A stretch of 64,000 nucleotides of DNA from Fragilaria radians (taxonomy: Eukaryota; Bacillariophyta; Fragilariophyceae; Fragilariales; Fragilariaceae), in contig CAAAJI010000010.1 in the NCBI GenBank assembly GCA_900642245.1, positions 395,224 to 459,223 of the forward strand, given 5' to 3'. The position numbers were made by a program, and so were the translations under genes. How positions within the stretch are numbered: the stretch's first letter is position 1; every line of letters starts with the position of its first letter. The notes beneath the pieces were generated by a model. The model saw nothing but the letters and a program-made list of their open reading frames with translations. It did not search any database and was not told where the DNA came from. Of this stretch, positions 32,742-44,585 are shown in pieces.

Positions 32742-33333
32742 CGTGAGATAGATCAGTAGATTGGTTGTTGAATCAGAGTTGTGTGAGGATATGTTGTCCC
32801 GGGGTTTAATGATTATATTTCCTGATCTGATTGAAAAACTTGTAATAAATCCGATGGGTACGACGTACCAAAATCGTTTGAAATTAAAAGGGCGACATGT
32901 AGTCGTAGTGTCATCGAACACAATTTCCTTCATATCGTGAACACATACGTCATACTCCCCTCAGCGATTTTAACGCTCCAAGATGTAGTTGGCATCATCC
33001 CTCACAAACCCTAAGGGTTACACATTCAAAAACTATGCGGTATGTCAATTCTTTAATATCCGTAGTAGCAGTATTGTATTTTAGATCTTTCGAATGCTTA
33101 ACCGTATTTTGTGGTTTTAATACAACTAAAGAACCCGGAAATATTGACACGTACGCGATAACAATCCATCACGTCGAAAACAAAGACGCCAGTCAAACAA
33201 AGGTAACGAACGTCGTCTACAATTTTGGACATCACACGAAACATATCTTTCCTATCCTAGACAAGATATTTGCTGTTGATAATTACCCATAGCGAAGAAG
33301 GCTTACAATATCAGTTCAAGGTCATTATAAAGT
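32742..33333. promoter_or_regulatory. Shared divergent promoter region of FabZ and PDH E2
   Basis: This 592-bp gap separates the two start codons of a head-to-head plastid fatty-acid pair, so it must hold both promoters unless there are unseen 5' exons. At 32947-32952 it has ACGTCA (TGACGT on the minus strand), the core of bZIP/CRE-like sites, which is known to act in CO2/cAMP-responsive diatom promoters. An 85-codon ATG frame at 33035-33292 lies inside and ends 42 bp before the E2 start; it could be an upstream ORF or chance. Confidence 0.55.
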
Positions 33334-35469
33334 ATGAAATTAATCAATGGACCTCTTTTTGTCAGTGGAACGGCATTCATAGCTGTACTACTTTCTCCTC
33401 CAGCTACAAGTTTCTCGGTTGTTCCAAGTTCTCTTTCATCGTCGCACTTGCCAACGTTGTCTTTAAGCAAGTCAGATGCTTCCACTCTGCCAAAAGCATC
33501 TGCATCAGTAAGAACTCAATCCAAAGTATGCTCCACCCAGCTTTCAGCTGAAGCCATTAAAATTACTATGCCAGCGTTGTCTTCAACAATGAAAGAAGGC
33601 CGAGTAGTTTCGTGGCTGAAGCAAGAAGGCGATGCCATTGAAGCTGGAGAAGCCATAATGGTTGTTGAGAGCGACAAGGCTGATATGGACGTGGAGGCAT
33701 TTGAAGATGGATACTTGGCAAAGATATTGACAAATGAAGGAGAGTCAGCAACTGTTGGTGACGTTGTGGCCCTTGTATCGGCATTAGAATCGGAAATCGA
33801 AAGTGTCATAGCAAACTACGAGGGAACCTCAGCAGTTTCGGAGACGTCCGTTATGCCAGGTAAGATTTAACTTGTACTCATGAATAATTGATTTGACATT
33901 GACCTCCTCATAAGAATGCAATTTGGTTCTACTTTTTAATGTACTTTAGAGTTTGTTTCGGAAACTTCAGGCTCGAGTGCAACAGCAATTGAAAAGCCAA
34001 ATGTTTCATTCAGCCAAATTGATATGCCTGCACTTTCTTCAACCATGAAAGAGGGAAAGGTTGTATCATGGCTCAAGGCAGAAGGTGATGCTGTGTCAGC
34101 TGGTGAAGCGATCATGGTAGTAGAGAGTGATAAAGCTGATATGGATGTTGAAGCGTTTGAAGATGGATTTTTAGCTGCAATCATCACTGGAGAAGGAGAA
34201 GTAGGAACTGTAGGGGCACCTGTTGCTCTCCTCGCCGAGAACGAAGCTGATATTCCTTTGTTGCAAGCATATGCTGCAACACTGTCGGGGACTGTTGCCT
34301 CCTCCCCTGTTGTATCGACAGGCAAGGCAAGTACTGCCACAGTAACTCCTAAGGTGAATGACGCACCACCTAGCCCAGTTATCCAGAATGGTGATCGCAT
34401 AGTTGCCTCGCCGCTAGCAAAAAAACGAGCTGAAGAGCTCGGACTTGATATCAGTGGCATTTCGGGTACTGGACCTGGAGGGCGAATCACAGCAGGTGAT
34501 GTAGAAGCATTTGCATCCTCAGGGGCGAAGTCAGCAACACCCAAAAAGGTCGTTCCTGCAAAAACCTCCGAAGCATCTCCATCCTGGACTCCGGCCCCAG
34601 GTGTTGTAGCTGCTACTCCAACGGCAAGAGCATTAGCTAAGAAAGCGAAGCTGGATATTTCAAAAGTCAAAGGTACGGGGCAGTTTGGACGTGTCACTAT
34701 GGATGATGTTCTTATGGCTACGGGACAAAAACAGCCTGAGCGTCCCAAGAAGACGGTTTCCTCGTCAGAAGCAAAGGACCTCCCCTCAGGTTTTGTTCCT
34801 TTCACTGGGATGCAAAGAGCAGTCAGTAACAACATGATGGCCACTCTCAACGTACCAGAATTCAGAGTTAGTCGTGAAATCGAAATGGACAAGTTCGACA
34901 ATTTGTATCAGAAGCTGAAGTCCAGTGGGGTGACTGTATCTGCCATGCTTGCTAAGGCCGTTGCACTTGCTTTAGAAAAGCATCCAGTTATCAATTCTTC
35001 TTACGATGAACAGGGTGGCAAGCCAGGAATCCGATACAACAGTGATATCAATATTGCAATGGCCGTTGCCATTGCTGGTGGTCTCATTACTCCTACTCTC
35101 AAGTATGCAAATGAACGAAGTATTCAAGATCTCGGTGAAAACTGGAAGGAACTAGTAGGAAAAGCCAAGGCTGGATCATTATCACCAGATGAGTACAACT
35201 CAGGAACATTTACTATTTCAAACATGGGAATGTTTGGTGTCACTGATTTTGGTGCCATTCTTCCTGCTGGAACTGGAGGAATCTTGGCAATTGGAGCTAC
35301 TCAAGAACTCATCGTTCCTTGTAATTCCGCTGTTCTTGGGATGAAAAAAGTAAAGAAAATGAAAGTTACTCTCACCTGTGATCATCGTCAGATCTATGGA
35401 TCGGATGCCGCCTTATTCCTTCAGACTCTTGCGGACATTATGGAGAATCAGCTTTCTAAAATTGCTTAG
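33334..35469 (+). CDS. Plastid pyruvate dehydrogenase E2 (dihydrolipoamide acetyltransferase)
   Basis: Exon 1 is 33334-33859 and exon 2 is 33950-35469, with a 90-bp intron (GTAAGA donor, ACTTTAG acceptor, phase 1); the product is 681 residues. It transfers acetyl groups from lipoyl-lysine to CoA, making acetyl-CoA for plastid fatty-acid synthesis. The signal peptide MKLINGPLFVSGTAFIAVLL ends at ATS|F (residues 24-27), a diatom plastid-import site. Lipoyl domain 1 has its lysine at 115 and lipoyl domain 2 at 237, both in VESDKADMD. Two peripheral-subunit-binding modules follow at about 325-365 (ASPLAKKRAEELGLDISGI) and 394-435 (TPTARALAKKAKLDISKVKG), then the catalytic domain from about 456. 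The active-site motif is H654RQIYG, the HxxxYG form that I recall for plastid E2, rather than HxxxDG. The intron falls between the two lipoyl domains. Confidence 0.95.
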
Positions 35470-37852
35470 AGTATTTTCAGATTTATTGGGAAGGGCAGCG
35501 CATATTAAGTAAACTAAATAATACTACATAAAGGGCAGTGTCGAGATATAATATGGAAAAAATATATATCGTTGTATCCATATTAGGAATTTGATTTTTC
35601 CAGAGAAATCAGGGTGCATTTTAAAACCTAGTGCTAAAGTTAGATTGATGACAGAGAAAACTATTTTTATGTTGACCTAGCTAAAGAGTAAACAAAAATG
35701 AAGTAATAATCGTACATCGTCAAAGCTTCGAACCAATCGCATCTTTACGGATAACATTGTGTCCAATCTTGCGTTTGAAAGAAAAAAACACAAAGAGTTT
35801 TTTCTTTATTGAAATATTGAAATTTCCTTCTGCTAAAATCGCGTTAGACGTAATATCATGAATCAAAGTCAATACTGTCCAAATATTAATACTTTGAGCA
35901 AAGTCTTTTCCCAAAAGTGATGTCTTTCGCTAGTGATATGATAAAATTCTAAGTAGTAAAAGTTTGGGAGAGGTTTCCCAAGCTTTCCCGAAGTAAAAAC
36001 ACAAATCTAATCTCAAGGCATCTGATCCTTCACTGCTTGCAAAGTGATTCTTTTCATGCCTTAAGACTTTTAACAGACTGCAACATCCAACAAGATAAAG
36101 AATGAAGCCAGTGTTACTAATTCGATATTCTGGATCTCCAGCCAAAGCACTGTGACTACAGACAACAGGATCCTTGCTAAGATTCTCCTTCTGTCTTTAG
36201 TTTACTTTTTTCACGCAGAAATATTTACTGCAGCACATAGTTTATCACAATTATTATCTTTTGGCAACATAGGTTGAAGCATGATAGCCAGTTGCACATA
36301 ATTTATCAAGTTAAGCAGTATTCCAAGAACTGATTCCATCAGTTCGCCAAAATATTTCACTCCTAAAGGTAGTACGGCTCTCCAGATCTCCACCAACGCA
36401 AGAAACATAATGTTTCTTACAGAACCACATAATCTGATTATTAAATATAAGGAAATCAGAAATCAAGAAATTAAAGCGGTTAAAGAATTAGAAAAGGAAC
36501 CACACTCAACGATGCAAGATGTTAGTAAATGATTTAAAATAGAAATTAAGAAGTGCTTGGTATGTATGACCAGATGGATGCAAGACCTGGAAATTACAAT
36601 TTACTTTAAAAAAGATCGAGATTATTACACAGAATTAATATCCTCAGAACAAGTATATGAAGAAATGGCCAAGAATAACAAAGTCCATTTAGGTCAGGAA
36701 AAGGATGTCAGGTATCATACTATCCTTTCAGGAAAACAACAGATATTGAAGATATCCAGAATGTTGAACAATAATGCTATGGTATGAAACATAATGTTTT
36801 CAATTGATATTATTTTGATCTTACAGCGTAACCATTACAAATGTACTTAGGGCAATATTAAGCTCTGACAGAAAGGTATACATTCCATCAAAAAAAATTC
36901 TGCATATTCAGGTCAAGCTTCTTAACTTACCAATACAATATGATAATCACAACAACAATGGAGAAAAGTCACAAAATCATAATTCCAAAGCAGAGAAATT
37001 ATGATGGCTATATGGATAGATTGTTTGCAAGACTAAATCTTTTTATGACAGGATAATACCAAGTATTCGTGCAATTGTAAGTGAGGCGTATGGAGTTCCA
37101 AAGGTTATTACAAAATTTTGCCATCACTTTTTGCAACATGAAGAGTAATACATCACAAATATGGCACACAAAAATGGGATGGTATCAAACTGTCTAGGAG
37201 CACCAATATTATATGTCGGAATCTTTGAGTAACATATTGCTAAAGAAACTTAGCGAATATAGCATTTGGAGCCATCTATAGGACAGCAACCATAAGAGAA
37301 CTAGAACAACAACAAACATGCCTTTAGTTGATGCTATCAATAGTCACCGCAATATGATTACCACATTAGGGCTTACACATTCAGAACAAATGAACCACAG
37401 TATACAAGCATGGCAATGGAAAAATTTAATATCTATTTGACAATTTGGGAGTTTAAAACCTGTGGTAGACTGGGTAATCAGAGATAATGATGAGCTGGAA
37501 GTAAGTATTCCCGAGAAAACTAGCAACACAAAGATAATAAAATTCAATTAGTATCACACTGGGATACTTAATATCAATTTCAAAGCTCAAGGAGACTAAT
37601 GTCATAACTAATGGAAATAAGCTCAAGATTAGAGAAATACCTTACGGATAACATAATGAGATATAGAGAGGTGATGTTATCTTCACACACTAACCATCCC
37701 TATTCATCAACTAGAAAAACATACCAGGTTGTGACGTTGTGTTTTTTCCCCTTAGGACTCAAGCAGTTGGAAAACCACGCAACGCTTTAATAACGGCATA
37801 TGAGAATTTTGTCATCCAATGCCAAATTTACTTTCCTTGAACTTCAAACTTC
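35470..37852. other. Intergenic with faint decayed coding traces
   Basis: A plus-strand open stretch at 36557-36787 (MVCMTRWMQDLEITIYFKKD) and shorter pieces to about 37450 (for example YDGYMDRLFARLNLFMTG near 37000) look like an old mobile-element open frame interrupted by stops. No diagnostic motif allows a class to be named. 35470-36400 and 37550-37850 show nothing supported. Confidence 0.4.
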
Positions 37853-39673
37853 ATGATGCTACGACGTAAACGGATGGATTCTATTTCCTCCAGTTTGCAC
37901 AGTCAATCTAGCTCTGATGACTCTGAAGAAGATTCAAAATTACGAACTGAAAGCAATGATTGCAGCCTTTGCCTTATATCTAAATATTATGTTTTTTTCG
38001 CTTTCCTTTGCTTTGTCGGTTATGTGTTGGTCTCCCTTCCCTTTTCATTATCGAACTACCTTAGAATGCGAAATATCGAAAAGGTATACTTATCAAAATC
38101 GAAAGCGTCAGATCACTTGTTGACGATAATGGAAGAAGAAGACGGGCTGGATCAATTACCACCATTAAATCTTGACCACGACATCGTAGGGCAAGATGTA
38201 TTTGGCGTCGCGCAAACCTATCTCAGAAACTATACGTCTTCTTTTATGAAGCAGGCGCAAAATCTCCAAGAAGAGTTTGCATCTTTGTATGGTGGAATCC
38301 GACCATCAAGATATTTGTTGGAAAATACCCTTTTCGAGTTCCAAGGAGACTCTTGGGTTAGGCTACTCCAGCGCAAACGAAGGAGTACCCTGCACATGGT
38401 AATAGTTGGTCAGGCAACTGCTGCTGGATATGGAAATTTTCATCATCATGCTTTTTCCTTTTCACTTCAATCAATTATGGAAAAGACGATGTCAATGTTT
38501 AAGATAAAATTTCTTGTGACAAATATTGCTCTTGAGCACGTAGCAATACTCCCGTATTTGTGGTGCATTCACGAATTCACGAAGAAAACTGCAGAAAAAA
38601 AAGAAGCTCCTATTGATATCGTTTATCTTGACCTTGATTCCTTGATGGAGCTGAATGATTTCGAAATTGTCTTGAGACAAATAATCGGACTTTCCACCCC
38701 TCCACCACAAATCATCATACGCGACATGAAGCAACATGAAGATCGCTTTGAACTTTTGCAAGATTACATTAAGAAAGGAGCGCTTCATGATCCAGTCTTA
38801 TTAGATTGGAAAGATGCAGTCTTACCTTTTCTCCAATTGAAACCATCACGGCGCCCCTCAGGATTTTCTGATTGGTCTACCTGGGGCGCAGAGGAAGCAT
38901 CTCATAAACAAGCATTTTGGACAGTTTCCCAGCATAAAATGGTAGCTTGGATACTCTCCATGTTCCTTCTCAAGCAACTTGAGCTTCTGGTAGCAGCAGA
39001 AGAAGGATTTTATTCCATTCAAGCTCAGAATGACGAGTTTGAGTTCTTCCCCCCCTTCAGAAAATATTCCGATCTAAACGAGCCGTTCATGCATCATTTA
39101 GCATACCCATCGCCTTCACGAAAATGCTTGACCACATTTGATCCAGCCGACAACTTGATTCCATCCAATGGTGAATCAAATAAAGAAGTACATTTGGAGC
39201 ATCCAAAAGGAATGATGTTTTATACCTCGGGCTGGGTTTTAGATTTAGAGAATTCTGAAAGGAAAGAAAAGCTAAGGTCGCAACATCTTGGGTTTAAAGA
39301 TATTCTTGCCTCTTATCATGGATTATCCGTTTCAGGAACCATAACATTTAACTTTAAAGTGGGCGAAATATCAGGACTTATCCTTTGTGAATCGCAATAT
39401 ATCGAAAAAAGAGATCAAGGTTGCAAATTACATGAGGATGTTTCGTTTCTTGTGAATGATCAGCCTGTAGATTCCATCCAAATCATCAACCATGCGTTGA
39501 CATCTTTTCAAGGGAAGAATCTATGCATATACTTGGATTTCAAGAGTCACATAACGGGTGATGTAACCTTGGCAATGTCTGTTTCTAACAATAAAATAGC
39601 ACTCTCACATGGCCCTTGCTCAATTTCTCACATATTATGGCAAGATGCATTGGAAATAAAGGACGAGGACTAA
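37853..39673 (+). CDS. Type II membrane protein with SGNH-hydrolase-like domain
   Basis: A 606-residue single exon from ATG 37853 (a second ATG follows at once). A basic, Ser/Asp-rich cytosolic tail precedes one membrane segment at about residues 42-68 (YYVFFAFLCFVGYVLVSLPF), so the rest is probably luminal. From about residue 181, HMVIVGQATAAGYGNFHHH resembles block I of an SGNH-like family common in stramenopiles, where I recall GHSVTAGHDNF. A Rossmann-like series follows (KFLVTNIALEHVAILPYLWC, then DIVYLDLDSLMELNDFEIV, then PPQIIIRDMKQ), and SQHKMVAWILSMF near 358-373 may hold the late His. The block-I Ser is Ala here, so hydrolase or transferase activity is doubtful. The C-terminal 200 residues form an added beta-rich part. 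Confidence 0.6.
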   Translation: MMLRRKRMDSISSSLHSQSSSDDSEEDSKLRTESNDCSLCLISKYYVFFAFLCFVGYVLVSLPFSLSNYLRMRNIEKVYLSKSKASDHLLTIMEEEDGLDQLPPLNLDHDIVGQDVFGVAQTYLRNYTSSFMKQAQNLQEEFASLYGGIRPSRYLLENTLFEFQGDSWVRLLQRKRRSTLHMVIVGQATAAGYGNFHHHAFSFSLQSIMEKTMSMFKIKFLVTNIALEHVAILPYLWCIHEFTKKTAEKKEAPIDIVYLDLDSLMELNDFEIVLRQIIGLSTPPPQIIIRDMKQHEDRFELLQDYIKKGALHDPVLLDWKDAVLPFLQLKPSRRPSGFSDWSTWGAEEASHKQAFWTVSQHKMVAWILSMFLLKQLELLVAAEEGFYSIQAQNDEFEFFPPFRKYSDLNEPFMHHLAYPSPSRKCLTTFDPADNLIPSNGESNKEVHLEHPKGMMFYTSGWVLDLENSERKEKLRSQHLGFKDILASYHGLSVSGTITFNFKVGEISGLILCESQYIEKRDQGCKLHEDVSFLVNDQPVDSIQIINHALTSFQGKNLCIYLDFKSHITGDVTLAMSVSNNKIALSHGPCSISHILWQDALEIKDED

Positions 39674-42493
39674 AGTTGGTTCCCCTTCAGTCTGAGATTC
39701 AACATTTCTGCAAAAAACCAATTGAAGCCTCATGAAAGCAAGGATAATATCAATATAAAAGGCATTTTTGATCTTTATGTTGATTAAACCCAGGAAAATG
39801 ATCTGAGGATTGAAACTGTTGATCTAGATTAGCAATCTGAGTTGCAAGATGAATATTGGCACAAGTACAAAGATTGAAGAACTATAAGGATATCAAATAT
39901 AAATCCTAGCACTTTGGGTGTCAAGGTGAAGGATCTAGTTGCAAATAGAATAAGGAAATATAATACAACATTTGTCCAGCACACAATATGGATTCTTCAA
40001 CAAAGCTTATAATGTCTCAAATTTTCTCAAGAATTATCTTTTGATTTTCAGAATATGACATCACCTGCTGAGTCCAGTTCTCTAGATAAGAATCCTGTAA
40101 CTACCAAAATGATGGGAATGTGAGAGGTGAGCTACTTCAACTCAAAAATATCGAATCATGAGTTCCCCATTATTCACCTACCTAGCATTCATCTTCTCCA
40201 ATCCTTCATTCAAAAAGAAGTAGAAAGAAGCGGCCATCATATTTTGTAGTACCCTGAACAAACATTGTGATTTCATACCACTATACTCTGAGTATATAGT
40301 GTTCATTACAATACCATCTAATTTATTTTGAATTTCTTCAAACTTGTGTTTGACTTCAACATGCCATCCTTTATTTGTTAATCCAGTTAGCTGCCAAAGG
40401 TCAAGGTAATTGAATAAATGATTTGCAGCATAACACTGCTAGTTTTAATTGGATAAAAGCAATAGTCACCCTCCAAATAAGACCAAAGATCTCATGCAAA
40501 TAAAAACCTTAAACATGAAAATGGGAAGATGATAATTGCAGCATGTGAAGCCTCTATTTTTATTTGAGCTTGGAGATTGGTACAATATCATTGTACCCTG
40601 TGATGCCTGAAGTTATCAACAGAACTTGGATTTGGAAGTAGACAATTGCAGCCTATGACAATGGAAGTTTATTTGTCAATTGAACTTGAAGAGACAAAAT
40701 GCAGTTTGCATAGGTGGTTCCAGAAAAGATTGAATCATTGACATTTGTTAGAGGTGAAACCAAATCACAGACATAATTATCTCTGTGCCTAGACGAGTTT
40801 ACCATATTTGGATTCCGCTTGGATATGTCTCTTGGCAAAGGCAATGTATAACAATCTAGCGCACACAGGTGCAGATACAAGATATAGTGAAGTTTAGTTC
40901 CTGTGACTGTCAAGCATAGATCCCATTGAATTCCAATGCAAGCTGACATTCCGGGTGGTTTCTGGTGCCAGCCTATAAAAAATGGCGGAGTTTTGTCCAA
41001 CTTTAAACCTAAATTGCTTAAGCAAAAGGAAAATGTGCCACTTGCACACAATTCAGAATTTGTTGTCTTCCTTCAACCACATTTTTCAAAGAAAATTTGA
41101 GAGTGTGAAAAATTCCTTATGATACTACTCCCAATGACTTTAAAAAATCTCAGGTTCTGAAAAACTTATCCCTACGGGCAGGTCATGAGGGATTTAGGCT
41201 TACTACCAAATTATGTTCAAAATTTTCTTTTACTATTTCACAAACCCTTCTCATGACCTTCTACTTTTCTTTGAAAAACGCCAGCATACATATTAATCCA
41301 TTCTGTGACTTCCTGTTGGGGCTGCATACAGTGTACTTCTAAGGTAGGCATCAGCTCAAAGTTGGGAGTTTCAAATACATTGTGACTTAGTTGTTCAGAC
41401 TGATAGGGGAGCCAATAGTATGCTTGTTCCATCATGACGACACAGTGGTTGACAGATCATTCTTGGTCATGATTCCACTTCCAGATCGATTGCAACACTT
41501 GGCTCTTTGATGCTCCATTGTAAATGAATTATACCTCTCATATCTTATTTATGAATGGCCTACAGGATTGATGGTCCGTCGCACCCTATCAGGAAAATTT
41601 ATCGAAAACAATTCTTGAATTGAATTATCCAAATGGGTCATCAATCGGATTTGAGTCATGAATGGCTTGTACCAGGAGGTGTGCTTTTTAGCTCGGAGCA
41701 TTCTAATTTTCGTCCAATGAATAAGATAAAAATACACTAGTAATTGGTACTTTTTTTGCTACTCAACCTTTTTAGGATTACCATAATAGTGACATTCTCC
41801 AATCATTCTGAGACCTAAATCCACCAAGAGTATTGGGAAGAATGAATTTAAAGTTAACTTCAAATAGCCTAACTTGATTTTCCAAAGGTTCACTACTTCC
41901 TAAAGCATATGTTTTGTCAACAGCTTCTACGGAATTTGGTAGATACAAAAACTTCATCCCAATTTATGAGATCCGAGTACATTCACTTCCAAGCTCCGTT
42001 TCAATAGAGGATTTACAGTTTGTTCTGCCTCTAACCTTGGGTCAATTCACAAGACGATCAGACTATATTCTCGAGTTGAGCTATCTTGAGGGGAGCCAAG
42101 GTTTTGGACTATAACTCCCATTCACAATTTGGCTCTCTCTTTCTTGGCCTGAACTGCATTTTATGCCAAACATTTATCAAACAAAAAGAGGAATATGAGA
42201 CTTTCCCTAAAGTAATTCGGTATATTTAATCGTAAGTTATAATCATTCTGCAGCTCACCATGTCTCGGAACTCTATTTATGGAATTGCTTCAGGTTTCAA
42301 CTTCCATTTTGGTTGAGGTATTGTTTGTCGTCTTTATCTAATGAAATGAGAAGCGAGCCATATAAATACGTCAACTGTACTTGTACCAGTAACTGTAGGG
42401 AGCGAGAGTACGAAATGTTGTGTTTTGTGGACATGAGCCAACGAGGAGGAAGATAAAGGAGACTTGAGAAAAACTCCATCACAATTGAGAGAA
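39674..42493. other. Intergenic, about 2.8 kb
   Basis: No supported gene on either strand. The stretch 40520-40720 has short repeated phrases (ATAATTGCAGCATGTGAAGC / ACAATTGCAGCCTATGACAA, about 100 bp apart), probably a small local duplication. The last few hundred bases must contain the promoter of the PARN-like gene. Confidence 0.45.
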
Positions 42494-44426
42494 ATGGTAG
42501 CTGTTACAAAAGAAAACTTTCTTGTGGTAAGGAACTTTCTATTGTTCATATGTTTCTTGGAGTATTATATAAGGATCGCTTGATTTTTACCATGATTTGT
42601 TACAAAACAAAGTGATGGTGGAACGTCTCTAGTTACTAACGTGTTTCTTCTATTTTCAGCAATCTAATGATTTGATTGCCAATATACCAAATGCTTCTTA
42701 TATTGCAATTGATGAAGAAATGACTGGTATTTCCCCTCCTAATGCCCCTCGTCCTCCCAAAGATGACACTCCAGCTCAAAGATATCTTTCCCTTAAAACA
42801 GTCCCAGAACGTTACTCAATTATTCAATTTGGCGTTGCACTTTTCATGAAGAGAGAAAACGATGACGGGTTTGATATTAAGAAATATAACTTTTATCTCT
42901 TTCCTAGTGGAAACGGTAATTCTAGGGAGGTAACGCTCAACCCTTCCTCGATAGCGTTTTTGAAAGACAATGACATGGATTTCAATACTTGGACAAAGGA
43001 AGGAATCACCTTTTGTACATCAGATCAAGCTACGGAATATATACAGAAATATCGGAAAAAAGTTGAATCAATTATGGAGGATCCTCCAATACCGAAACCA
43101 TCGGATCCCACTACACGGTCGGTAGAACTAACTCGACCAGATGATATCAACTTTCATGCGGGAACCATGGCTTCTCTTCGCGAGTGGATAGACTCAGCAA
43201 GGACAGCTACGGAAGAAGGAACTTCACTGATTTTGCCACCAGCAAACTCGTTCTTACGTCGTGCCTTGTATGAGTCGATTGGTAAAGAATATCCTTCCTT
43301 AACACTAGAAAAACACGGCAGCAATCAAATTCGAGTCTTGCGCATGACTGCTGATGAACGAAAAGTGAGACGCCAACGTAAGCTATTGGAAGCCTGGGAA
43401 TGGCTCATGATTGAAGAGTTAGGTTTTTGGAGGGTTTTTTCCGCCCTTTCTCACGCGAACCAAGGACTTTTACCGATTAAATCCTTAGCACACTCTTCTT
43501 CAATTGACGACGTATCAATTCATGATACAATTCTCCTTAAGCCTATCAGAAAGGTTCCGATGGTTGTTCATAATGGACTTATGGATTTACTTTTTGTTCT
43601 CTCCCATTGTCATTCATACGTCCTTCCAGAAACGTACATGGAATGTAAAGGTCTCATCTCCAAGTATTTTCCACTAGTTTACGATACAAAGGTCATGGCC
43701 TCCGAAGGTGTCAATCGGCATGATGCAACGGTATTGTCACAGCTTTTTACATCGGCTGTTCCTGAAGAAATTGCAGCAGATTTTCATTTTGCAGAAGAAT
43801 CAAGCCAAGCTTCCGCTCACGAAGCTTCGCACGATGCGTTCATGACTGGAGCAGTTTTTTATGGATTATGCTTGTCTGCAACGCATCCTGAGGATGGTAT
43901 TTACCCATGGAATTATGCTGATCAGAACCATCAGGTGTATCGAGAGCGATATTCACTTAATAAGCTGTACCTCATGCTCACGATGTACACGATTGATCTA
44001 GAAAATCCAACGGAAGACCCACTGTCTCGAGGTATGCACATAGATACTACGTACCGCGTGACTGGCTCGGATCCATCAATTACAACAAGGGATATTGTGC
44101 GTTGCCTTACATCATTAACATCTCCATTTCCTAATACGAGATTACACTTTGAAATCGTGTGGGTCGACGATGTCACATTTCTAGTTGCTGCACGTAACGA
44201 CGGAAATACGGATCGACTCATGATCCATGGTGCCATGATAGAAACCGCCCTTCGCCACCGATTTCCATCAAGCGCTATAATTGGCCTTAAGCAGTATTTG
44301 GAGTCAAAACAAATCAGAGTGGAAAAAATAAAGAAGAGAAAGCCTTGGAGTATTTGGAAATGGCTCGGATTTGAAAATGATGATGGTGAAGAAGATCGCC
44401 CATCGAAGCGTCGTCGTACTGATTGA
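42494..44426 (+). CDS. Poly(A)-specific ribonuclease, PARN/CAF1 type
   Basis: Exon 1 is only 33 nt (42494-42526, MVAVTKENFLV); after a 133-bp intron (GTAAGG donor, TTTCAG acceptor, phase 0) exon 2 runs 42660-44426, giving 599 residues. The VTKENF start fits the PARN N-terminus, which supports the small exon. It is a 3' exonuclease that removes poly(A) tails. The DEDDh active site is complete: D29 and E31 in YIAIDEEMTG, D320 in VVHNGLMDLL, and H398 with D403 in AHEASHDAFMTG. The core is split by a helical region (residues about 130-290), where PARN proteins carry the R3H domain; this part is not clearly recognisable. The C-terminus ends in a basic, nuclear-type signal (KKRKP, then PSKRRRTD). 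Confidence 0.92.
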
Positions 44427-44585
44427 TTGCCTTTGGGAATTGCATGTTCAAGTTGTTGCGCAGTATCTACGATTACAGCTGTTTGATGGATATAGAATGA
44501 TTATGTTGCGCTACATTACGTTTTGGCAATAATAAAAATGGATGACTCTTAGTTGAAAATTTTGTGTTTTAGAAATGATATCATG

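Noticed and set aside
33936..34901. Minus-strand open frame of 321 codons opposite PDH E2
   Set aside because: It is a shadow of the E2 coding sequence. It lacks a recognisable motif, whereas the plus strand has complete lipoyl and catalytic domains.
43931..44236. 101-codon minus-strand frame inside PARN
   Set aside because: Antisense shadow of a well-supported exon.
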